5,842 bases of DNA, from positions 1-5,842 of the forward strand of contig CAZQER010000065.1 of NCBI GenBank assembly GCA_964592095.1. The letters run 5' to 3'. Below are positions 1 through 4,415 of the stretch, one piece after another (the first letter of the stretch is position 1; every line of letters starts with the position of its first letter). Below the pieces are notes generated by a model. It made no database searches, had not been told where the DNA came from, and saw only the letters and a list, made by a program, of their open reading frames with translations. The stretch comes from EX4484-2 sp964592095. Its GTDB lineage: Archaea; Altiarchaeota; Altiarchaeia; IMC4; QMZM01. Both the position numbers and the translations under genes were made by a program.

Positions 1-47
1 CTCCGAGTTTTGCTGATGTAACTTACAAATCCAACATTAGCATTCAT
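1..47 (-). CDS. Possible 5' end of a minus-strand gene (partial, unidentified)
   Basis: From an ATG at 47-45 a minus-strand frame stays open to the window edge, reading MNANVGFVSYISKTR. A TAG stop lies directly before the ATG in the same frame, so the start is defined. Upstream, TTTTATTA (minus strand, 91-84) could be a TATA box, with a start of transcription near 62-65. The gene would lie downstream of trmI in the same direction with its own promoter. I do not recognise the 15 residues. A plus-strand frame also runs from the edge to a stop at about 51-53, so the edge could instead hold the tail of a plus-strand gene. The promoter-like sequence slightly favours the minus strand. Confidence 0.35.
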   Translation of the reverse strand, partial: MNANVGFVSYISKTR

Positions 48-67
48 CTATAAGCTAAAGCTTATAG
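48..67. repeat. Perfect 8-bp inverted repeat (hairpin)
   Basis: CTATAAGC (48-55) and GCTTATAG (60-67) are perfectly complementary around a TAAA loop. The hairpin abuts the start codon of the possible minus-strand gene at 47. No T-run follows on either strand, so it does not look like an ordinary terminator. A second imperfect stem (11-19 with 34-42, nine pairs including one G-T) lies just to its left. Confidence 0.6.
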
Positions 68-122
68 TATTCTGCTGAATTTGTAATAAAAATGATGCAA
101 ACGATACTCTACTACCTCTCCT

Positions 123-842
123 CTACCTCTCAATCAATCTTGCAATTGTTATAAAACCCGTATGAGCCAGCATTCTTGAGTAAGGTCTTACTGTTTTCAT
201 ATCCCAGTTTCTTGTTACACATTCAATGGTTTCTGATTGAAAGCCTTCTAATGAATCAAATAATCTCTTTGACTGTTCTATGGATGGTGAATAGGATACA
301 AGATAACCCCCTATTTTTAAACTTTTTCTGGCATGTTTTACTACCCTCCATGGTTCAGGTAAATCCAAGGTGATTAAATCCAGATTCTTTTCATCTATAC
401 CCACATATATATCCTTCATCTTCAGTTCAATATTCTTTATTCCCGCTTTTTCAAAATTTTTTTTGGCAATCTCTGCAAAATCCCTTCTTATTTCATATGT
501 AACAAGTTTTTCTGGATTAACTATATTTGACAAAAACATTGCCAGAATTCCCGAACCTGTACCTGCATCAACAACCCTGCTTCCTGAATGGACACCTGTA
601 TGTGCAACTATAAGACCACAATCCTTTAATGTTACAGATTGTGGACCCTTTTTTGCCTTTTTTATATAATCCACTATATTTGGATTAAGTACATGGAATA
701 TAAAACCCGTATGTGACTTTATGATATCACCAGGATTCTTCTCTACAAGTTCTTTACAGCTGATTATACCGTATCTTGTGTGCAGATCCAAATTACCTTT
801 AATTAGATAACTACCCTCCTTCTCATCTATAAGTAGATACAT
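123..842 (-). CDS. trmI: tRNA (adenine-N1) methyltransferase TrmI, archaeal type
   Basis: TrmI uses S-adenosylmethionine to make N1-methyladenosine in the T-loop of tRNA (position 58, in some archaea also 57), and acts as a cytosolic tetramer. With the start at 842 the protein has 239 residues. An N-terminal small beta domain (about 1-65) is followed by a Rossmann methyltransferase domain. Motif I is DAGTGSG (92-98), the acidic ribose-binding residue is E117 in TYEIRR, motif IV is LDLPEPW (159-165), and the family's closing signature is RPYSRMLAHTGF (219-230). An in-frame start at 893 would add 17 residues, but they are encoded by the divergent promoter. ATG 842 has a TTTATTTAAAT box centred about 26 bases upstream, which fits a leaderless message, so I prefer it. 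The family assignment is firm; the exact target adenine is not shown by sequence. Confidence 0.93.
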   Translation of the reverse strand: MYLLIDEKEGSYLIKGNLDLHTRYGIISCKELVEKNPGDIIKSHTGFIFHVLNPNIVDYIKKAKKGPQSVTLKDCGLIVAHTGVHSGSRVVDAGTGSGILAMFLSNIVNPEKLVTYEIRRDFAEIAKKNFEKAGIKNIELKMKDIYVGIDEKNLDLITLDLPEPWRVVKHARKSLKIGGYLVSYSPSIEQSKRLFDSLEGFQSETIECVTRNWDMKTVRPYSRMLAHTGFITIARLIER

Positions 843-901
843 TCTCCTTATTACATTCTTATTTAAATAAATAGATAATAATAAATATTCCAACTGTAAA
901 A
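843..901. promoter_or_regulatory. Divergent promoter region between trmI and the RtcB-like gene
   Basis: This short AT-rich spacer must drive both directions. On the minus strand, TTTATTTAAAT (about 861-871) lies about 26 bases before the trmI ATG at 842. On the plus strand, the AT-rich run at 866-888 (ATAATAATAAATA is the most TATA-like part) lies upstream of ATG 902. The boxes nearly overlap, so transcription in the two directions may interfere. Assigned by spacing and composition only. Confidence 0.5.
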
Positions 902-2134
902 ATGGTTCCGATATCTGAAATGTCTAAGGAGCAACTCCTACATGTTGCAGAAAATCACATATTCTCCATCAGTATCAGAGATTTGGCTTCAGCATTGTCC
1001 TACGAGAATATGAAACATGGTCTGGCTAAGATGATTTACGCGTTGGATAGTGAGGATGTTATCTGTGTTTTTGGACCTGATGCTACTATAACAAGGAATA
1101 TAGGGAGATGGCAATCTGGTTTTGGCTATGGTGCTGTTATAAGATGGAGTGATAAGGGGGTATTCTTTCCAGAAATGAAACCAAACTCCTGTGGTATGAT
1201 CATGGTCAGAATGGATGAAATACCATCCAAGGAGGATATAATTGAAAGGGTTGCAAGTGTTGAGGAGTCCGATTTATATTTAGACGGGATTAAATTAAAG
1301 CCAGATTTTGGAAAGGGGAATCATTTTTTTGAATTCTACAAAACCATAGAGGTATCACCCGATATTGGTGATATAATATCCACTGATTGTTATTATGCAA
1401 TAATGCATGGTTCCGCACAGGAAAAAAAACATGAAATATATGATGCAGTTAATGAGGGTGAATGGATTAAAACACCTCTTGGAAAAATATCCATTTTGGA
1501 TGGTTCAAAGGGAAGGGAATACTATAAGAAGTGGAAGAAATTTAATGATTTCTCAAAGAGGAGAAGGGAATATTTAATAAAGGAAGTATTAGGTGATATA
1601 AAGATCATTTCTAATCTGACCCATCAAGGCCTGTTCCGTAAAAATGAAATAAGACTAGGTGTACATGATTCGATGGATGCCAGTTATCCAAAGGGAAAGG
1701 CATTATTTCCAGTTGCTCTGAGATGGGATTTACCGCTTCATATATTCAGGGGAAAGAGAAACCTCACAGAAGAGGTTATAAAGAGGGCAAATTTTTATGA
1801 AAGAGCACTGGAGACTGGAACACTTGATGATTTATGTAACATAAACATACTGCCCCATGGAGGAGGATATCATATAGAATTACCATATACAAAAATAGAT
1901 GTAATAGTTACAAGTATAGTAAATAGTTTTGTTCTGAGTGGTCCAAAACCAGTATCAAAGATTGATGAAATTAGACCGAAAAAGGATGTTTCAGAATTTG
2001 GAACAATGATAATAAGCAACCCCCGTGAACTACCGTACACATACAGAGGGGAATCTGTTATAAGGGAGGTTATGGAATATGACCTTGGCGTGCCTGTAGC
2101 AAAATTACAACCCTTGATGACCATAAAAATCTAA
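902..2134 (+). CDS. Divergent RtcB-superfamily protein (RNA ligase-like), function unknown
   Basis: The 410-residue product is not a standard annotated family to me, but its motifs follow RtcB order. PNSCG (94-98) matches the DxxCG metal loop. KGNHFFE (138-144) matches GNHFxE. MHGS (168-171) matches the HSGSR histidine. LTHQG (239-243) matches the HN metal histidine. LPHGGG (317-322) matches the HGAGR histidine, which carries the guanylate. The C-terminus VAKLQPLMTIKI resembles VARLRPLAVVKG, including the near-terminal lysine. Spacings between the histidines (28, 72, 78) resemble those I recall for Pyrococcus RtcB (31, 95, 75), while the C-to-GNH interval is much shorter and the whole protein about 70 residues shorter. 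The metal-binding aspartate of DxxCG appears to be proline. RtcB joins RNA 3'-phosphate and 5'-OH ends using GTP and Mn; whether this protein ligates anything is open. ATG 920 is an alternative start. The next gene begins one base after the stop. Confidence 0.72.
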   Translation: MVPISEMSKEQLLHVAENHIFSISIRDLASALSYENMKHGLAKMIYALDSEDVICVFGPDATITRNIGRWQSGFGYGAVIRWSDKGVFFPEMKPNSCGMIMVRMDEIPSKEDIIERVASVEESDLYLDGIKLKPDFGKGNHFFEFYKTIEVSPDIGDIISTDCYYAIMHGSAQEKKHEIYDAVNEGEWIKTPLGKISILDGSKGREYYKKWKKFNDFSKRRREYLIKEVLGDIKIISNLTHQGLFRKNEIRLGVHDSMDASYPKGKALFPVALRWDLPLHIFRGKRNLTEEVIKRANFYERALETGTLDDLCNINILPHGGGYHIELPYTKIDVIVTSIVNSFVLSGPKPVSKIDEIRPKKDVSEFGTMIISNPRELPYTYRGESVIREVMEYDLGVPVAKLQPLMTIKI

Positions 2135-2135
2135 G

Positions 2136-2966
2136 ATGAAATTTGGTATATCCACGATAATATTCTGGAATTATGAGGAGATGGATCTGAGTAATGTAAT
2201 AAAACACTGTGCAGAGGAACTAAAATTTGAGTGTGTTGAAATTCACTGCCAAAACCCACACTTTCCTGGATGGGGAACCAGTGAGGGGGATGATTTAAAA
2301 AAGGAGGTGAGGGATACTCTAAGTACTCTGAATATAGATGTTTCGTTACATGCACCGTATCATGATTTAAATATTGCAACAACAAATCTGGGTGTAAAAA
2401 GGGAGGCAATAAGGCAGATAAAAGAAACAATTGAGTTTGCATATTACATAGATTCAAATATTGTAGTAGTGCATCCCGGTTATGTTGCCTCAAGAAAATA
2501 CAAGGTAGATAAGGTCTTTAATTCAATGATAGATAACCTCAAAGATATAGTAAGTCTTGCTGAGGATCTGGATGTAAATATATGTATGGAGAATAATGCC
2601 TCAAAACCTAAGGCAATTGGGGTACACATACCCGAATTAAAGAAGATATGCCAGAGTGTAAATTCAGATAATTTTAAACTTACACTTGATGTCGCACATG
2701 CTAACACTACAGGTATAAATCCATCTCATTTTGTTGACGAATTAAATGAATTAATAAGACATGTGCATATAAGTGATAATACCGGTGATAATCAACATTT
2801 ACCAATTGGTCTTGGGAATATAGATTTCATTGAACTTTTCAAAAAACTTAATCAGATATATAAAGGATATATCATAATAGAGGGTTGGATTCCTCACAAT
2901 CAGGACCATTTTGTAGAATGGGATAAAAGGCAATTGGAATTGGTTCAAAAATCATTGCCATTATAA
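2136..2966 (+). CDS. Endonuclease IV/sugar phosphate isomerase-type TIM barrel protein
   Basis: The 276-residue product has the AP endonuclease 2/xylose isomerase-like TIM-barrel fold. Metal-site motifs occur in order on successive strands: HAPY (H72), VVHPG (H113), CMEN (E152), LDVAHA (D185, H188), HVHISDN (H209, H211), GDNQHLPIGLGNIDF (D218, H221) and IIEGW (E249). This is close to the full trinuclear metal ligand set of endonuclease IV. The same fold also serves sugar-phosphate isomerases and epimerases, and sequence alone does not separate them. The length suits either. It starts one base after the RtcB-like stop, so the two are almost certainly co-transcribed and translationally linked. 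The last six bases overlap the convergent membrane-protein gene. Role options are abasic-site or other nucleic-acid cleavage, or a sugar isomerase; the neighbour hints at the former, while family abundance favours the latter. Confidence 0.85.
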   Translation: MKFGISTIIFWNYEEMDLSNVIKHCAEELKFECVEIHCQNPHFPGWGTSEGDDLKKEVRDTLSTLNIDVSLHAPYHDLNIATTNLGVKREAIRQIKETIEFAYYIDSNIVVVHPGYVASRKYKVDKVFNSMIDNLKDIVSLAEDLDVNICMENNASKPKAIGVHIPELKKICQSVNSDNFKLTLDVAHANTTGINPSHFVDELNELIRHVHISDNTGDNQHLPIGLGNIDFIELFKKLNQIYKGYIIIEGWIPHNQDHFVEWDKRQLELVQKSLPL

Positions 2967-3212
2967 TCGTTGAAAGAATATAAAATATAGAAACATCAGC
3001 ATTAGCATAAGAATTGCGATTATGATAATTGAGTACGAATCTGTTCCAAAGGCAATCGGTATAGGTCCAATAAAAACAATTCCTCCCCCTTTTATCTCCC
3101 CCTTACTCTCATTAGATGTAAAACTCAAAATACCCCCAATAATAATTGCTATAATGCCCAAAAAAATCAATAGAAATCCCATAGCTATAAGATAATTCTC
3201 CATTTTATCCAT
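2961..3212 (-). CDS. DUF131/TIGR00304 small two-helix membrane protein
   Basis: This is a protein of about 83 residues with two hydrophobic helices, roughly residues 7-30 (the run of Ile, Leu and Gly after MENYL) and 59-80 (the Ile, Met and Leu rich end). Between them lies the family signature KGGGIVFIGPIPIAFGTD. That loop is typical of the archaeal DUF131/TIGR00304 family, whose function is unknown to me. Starts are possible at GTG 3215, ATG 3212 and ATG 3203. A TATA-like TTTAATATATAA (minus strand, 3231-3220) lies about 23 bases before ATG 3203, so a leaderless start at 3203 is also plausible. Its stop overlaps the stop of the convergent TIM-barrel gene by six bases. It is divergent from tbp across about 80 bases. 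Family confidence is high; start confidence is moderate. Confidence 0.85.
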   Translation of the reverse strand: MDKMENYLIAMGFLLIFLGIIAIIIGGILSFTSNESKGEIKGGGIVFIGPIPIAFGTDSYSIIIIAILMLMLMFLYFIFFQRL

Positions 3213-3215
3213 CAC

Positions 3216-3294
3216 ATTTTTATATATTAAATAATTAATTAAAACTATATTTTTAATTCATTCTCTAAAATCTAAAAAGGGGGTTGTTATCAAA
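3216..3294. promoter_or_regulatory. Divergent promoter region between the DUF131 gene and tbp
   Basis: Minus strand: TTTAATATATAA at 3231-3220 points to the DUF131 gene. Plus strand: TATATTTTTAA at 3246-3256 would start transcription near 3276, leaving a leader of about 19 bases. That leader holds AAAAAGGGGG (about 3274-3283), a Shine-Dalgarno-like purine run 11 bases before the tbp ATG at 3295. Unlike most genes here, tbp therefore appears to have a leader with a ribosome binding site. Confidence 0.55.
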
Positions 3295-3840
3295 ATGGTA
3301 ATTGAAGCAAAGGTTGAAAATATTGTCTCAGGTATAACAATTGACCAGAAGATTGATTTAAAAAAACTTGCCAGTACTGCTACAGGTTTGGAATATAATC
3401 CAGAGAAATTCCCCGGTGTTGTCTATAGAATAAAGGAGCCAAAACTTGCAATGTTGATATTCAGTTCTGGCAAGGTAATATGTACCGGGGCGAGGAGTAT
3501 GGATGATATAAAGGAGGCAGTGAGGAAGCTTATAGAAAAACTGAGGGAGGGGGGAACAATAGTAAAATCTGAGCCAAAGGTAGAGGTACAGAATATCGTA
3601 GCATCAGCGTCATTAGGGTTTGAAGTAAATTTGGATATGCTTGCGATGGAGTGTGAGAATACAGAGTATGAACCTGAACAATTCCCCGGACTGGTTTTTT
3701 CATTGGATGAACCAAAAACGGTAATGTTAGTATTTAAGTCTGGCAGAATGATTATAACAGGAGCAAAAACACCAGAGGCTGCAAATGAGGCTGCAAGAAA
3801 GACAAAGGAGGTTATTGAAGGGATCGGTGTTGGTTTATAA
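3295..3840 (+). CDS. tbp: TATA-box binding protein (TBP)
   Basis: TBP recognises the TATA box and, with TFB, recruits archaeal RNA polymerase. The 181 residues form the classic saddle: two imperfect repeats of about 90 residues, starting at VENIVSG (7) and VQNIVAS (98). Each repeat holds NPEKFPG or EPEQFPG, then LIFSSGKVICTGA or LVFKSGRMIITGA. The four DNA-kinking phenylalanines are F39, F56, F130 and F147. They have the 17-residue spacing within a repeat and the 91-residue spacing between repeats that are known from yeast TBP. The protein is full length, and the acidic C-terminal tail found in some archaeal TBPs is absent. A TATA box lies in its own promoter, so autoregulation is possible but not shown. 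No operon partner is visible downstream, where an RNA region begins. Confidence 0.98.
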   Translation: MVIEAKVENIVSGITIDQKIDLKKLASTATGLEYNPEKFPGVVYRIKEPKLAMLIFSSGKVICTGARSMDDIKEAVRKLIEKLREGGTIVKSEPKVEVQNIVASASLGFEVNLDMLAMECENTEYEPEQFPGLVFSLDEPKTVMLVFKSGRMIITGAKTPEAANEAARKTKEVIEGIGVGL

Positions 3841-3914
3841 TTTTTCCTGTTTTCCTATTCATTTCAATTACTTCTAGGTATTTTATTACAAATTCTAATA
3901 TTATTTTGTATACA
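3841..3914 (+). promoter_or_regulatory. AT-rich leader before the tandem units, with possible promoter
   Basis: The stop of tbp is followed by a T-rich stretch, TTTTTCCTGTTTTCC (3841-3855), which could end the tbp transcript. TTTTATTA (3881-3888) lies about 27-30 bases before the first tandem unit and could be its TATA box. TTTTATTACAAATTC (3881-3895) recurs exactly on the minus strand at 91-77. Confidence 0.4.
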
Positions 3915-3999
3915 GAGATGCAAATGCTAGAGAGGCCAAAGTGACTGGACAGCAACCCTTTAGAAAAGGTGTTGCATTCCCAAAGAGATTTGATGTGAC
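3915..3999 (+). ncRNA. Tandem unit 1 (85 bases), probable structured RNA of unknown class
   Basis: The unit begins GAGATGCAAATGCTAGAGAGG and is followed at once by a nearly identical copy. It contains a strong stem-loop at 3952-3975: GCAAC pairs with GTTGC, CCTTT with AAAGG, with an AGA loop and a bulged T at 3970. A small hairpin with a GAGA tetraloop follows (CAAA/TTTG, 3981-3992). Alternatively, CAAAT (3921-3925) can pair with ATTTG (3988-3992) to close the whole unit. I see no convincing protein-coding frame. GAGAGGCCAAAG (3930-3941) also occurs in the D-arm of the adjacent tRNA-Leu. The unit lacks a T-arm (no GTTCAAATCC-like sequence), so it is not a functional tRNA. Conserved SAM-I riboswitch words are also present in order. 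The repeat is certain; transcription as an RNA is inferred. Confidence 0.55.
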
Positions 4000-4085
4000 G
4001 AGATGCAAATGCTAGAGAGGCCAAAGTGACTGGACAGCAACCCCTTTAGAAAAGGTGTTGCATTCCCAAAGAGATTTGATGTGAC
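4000..4085 (+). ncRNA. Tandem unit 2 (86 bases), near-identical copy of unit 1
   Basis: The sequence is identical to the preceding unit except for one extra C (CAACCCCTTT against CAACCCTTT). The extra base turns the bulged T of the stem-loop into a C-T mismatch (C4042 with T4056), so the hairpin at 4037-4061 still forms: GCAAC/GTTGC, CCTTT/AAAGG, loop AGA. The unit ends TTTGATGTGAC and is followed directly by another GAGATGC (4086-4092), whose last two bases are the first two of the tRNA-Leu gene. Near-identity of the two copies points to recent duplication or copy correction. A transcript running through both units into the tRNA is possible. Confidence 0.55.
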
Positions 4086-4090
4086 GAGAT

Positions 4091-4173
4091 GCGGGGGTGC
4101 CCGAGAGGCCAAAGGGGCAGGACTTAAGATCCTGTGGTGTAGACCTTCGTGGGTTCAAATCCCTCCCCCCGCA
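4091..4173 (+). tRNA. tRNA-Leu (anticodon UAA)
   Basis: A class II tRNA folds cleanly. The acceptor GCGGGGG (4091-4097) pairs with CCCCCGC (4166-4172), and the discriminator is A4173. The D-arm is CCC/GGG around GAGAGGCCAAA. The anticodon stem CAGGA/TCCTG (4118-4122, 4130-4134) holds the loop CTTAAGA with anticodon TAA at 4125-4127, reading leucine codons UUA and UUG. The long variable arm (4135-4148) has GGT/ACC pairing, and the T-loop is TTCAAAT (4154-4160). The T-stem has one T-T mismatch (4150 with 4164). CCA is not encoded and there is no intron. An A discriminator and long variable arm agree with leucine identity. The gene starts within the third GAGATGC, flush with the tandem units. 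Confidence 0.97.
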
Positions 4174-4264
4174 AACGATATCGGATTTGAATCTGATTTG
4201 TAGTTAGCCCTTTTCTAAAGTGCTAGGACCAAAAGTCGGTGTGCGTAGCGATACAATGAGAAAT
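4174..4264. other. Non-coding stretch after tRNA-Leu with two small stem-loops
   Basis: No gene is seen here. An 18-base near-palindrome at 4180-4197 (ATCGGATT/AATCTGAT, one G-T pair) lies just after the tRNA. A stem-loop at 4205-4225 follows (TAGC/GCTA, C-T mismatch, CTTT/AAAG, loop TCT). Its TTTT at 4211-4214 could serve as the tRNA terminator. On the minus strand this second hairpin contains CTTTAGAAAAGG, which is also the core of the hairpins in the tandem units. Confidence 0.45.
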
Positions 4265-4288
4265 GAGAGCAATGGGCTATTTGCTCTT
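4265..4288 (-). terminator. Hairpin over the stop codon of the 29-codon gene, probable terminator
   Basis: AGAGCAA (4266-4272) pairs with TTGCTCT (4281-4287), extended by a G-T pair at 4265/4288. The loop holds the TAG stop (4279-4277) of the minus-strand gene. On the minus strand the hairpin is followed by CATTTCTCATTG, a pyrimidine-rich stretch suitable for ending an archaeal transcript. Loop bases GGGCTA (4274-4279) could instead pair with TAGCCC (4205-4210). Confidence 0.4.
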
Positions 4289-4366
4289 TCTCTTCAGTTT
4301 TTTCCTCCTCTTTTTTATCTTGTGTTTTCTCATCTGAGCCCTTTTTCTTTTTCTTCCACATGGCAT
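4277..4366 (-). CDS. Very basic 29-residue ribosomal-protein-like peptide (eL41-like or mS38/COX24-like)
   Basis: From ATG 4366 the minus strand encodes 29 residues, beginning MPCGRKRKRAQMRKHK and ending KKRRKKLKRKSK. Nineteen are Lys or Arg. Two known tiny ribosomal families come to mind. The C-terminal 18 residues from M12 resemble eL41 (yeast MRAKWRKKR then LKRKRRK). The QMRKHKIKKRRK part resembles the KMxKHKxxKR core of AURKAIP1/COX24 (mS38) and similar short bacterial proteins. Both insert into rRNA, so a ribosomal role is likely by analogy. The start is well supported: TATAAATTT on the minus strand (4400-4392) lies about 26-30 bases upstream, as for a leaderless message. It is divergent from the phosphohexomutase gene. 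Low-complexity basic composition means homology must be tested by profile, but promoter, stop and hairpin make a coincidental frame unlikely. Confidence 0.7.
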   Translation of the reverse strand: MPCGRKRKRAQMRKHKIKKRRKKLKRKSK

Positions 4367-4415
4367 ATTATAAATTAAGAATTTATGTATAAAATTTATA
4401 TTTTAATTAATCAAA
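4367..4415. promoter_or_regulatory. Bidirectional promoter, basic peptide gene and phosphohexomutase gene
   Basis: The 49-base AT-rich spacer holds near-symmetric boxes. TATAAAA (4388-4394, plus strand) lies about 26 bases before ATG 4416. TATAAATTT (4400-4392, minus strand) lies about 26-30 bases before ATG 4366. Both fit leaderless transcription, and the two boxes overlap, so one TBP-bound site may serve both directions. Confidence 0.6.

Noticed and set aside
11..76. C/D box small RNA at the left edge
   Set aside because: TGATGTA and CTGA resemble C and D boxes, but C' and D' boxes and the usual spacing are missing.
843..893. TrmI start at 893 (256 residues)
   Set aside because: The extra 17 residues are encoded by the AT-rich divergent promoter, and ATG 842 has a TATA-like box at leaderless distance.
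1870..2124. Minus-strand frame inside the RtcB-like gene
   Set aside because: It lies wholly antisense to a gene with clear family motifs and shows no start signal or recognisable domain.
2131..2493. Minus-strand frame of 120 codons over the TIM-barrel gene
   Set aside because: Composition is typical of the complement of a real gene and no motif is visible.
3812..4024. Minus-strand frame of 70 codons over the tbp end and first tandem unit
   Set aside because: It runs antisense through the tbp end and the repeated unit, without promoter or recognisable sequence.
3915..4085. Two extra tRNA genes, or a permuted/split tRNA
   Set aside because: The units match only the D-arm block. No T-arm consensus, acceptor stem or anticodon stem forms, in either normal or rotated order.
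3915..4085. CRISPR array
   Set aside because: Only two adjacent units of 85/86 bases with no spacers between them and no cas genes.
4291..4316. Plus-strand T-rich tract as terminator of the tRNA
   Set aside because: The T and C runs here are the complement of the Lys/Arg codons of the minus-strand basic peptide gene; TTTT at 4211-4214 is closer and a better candidate.
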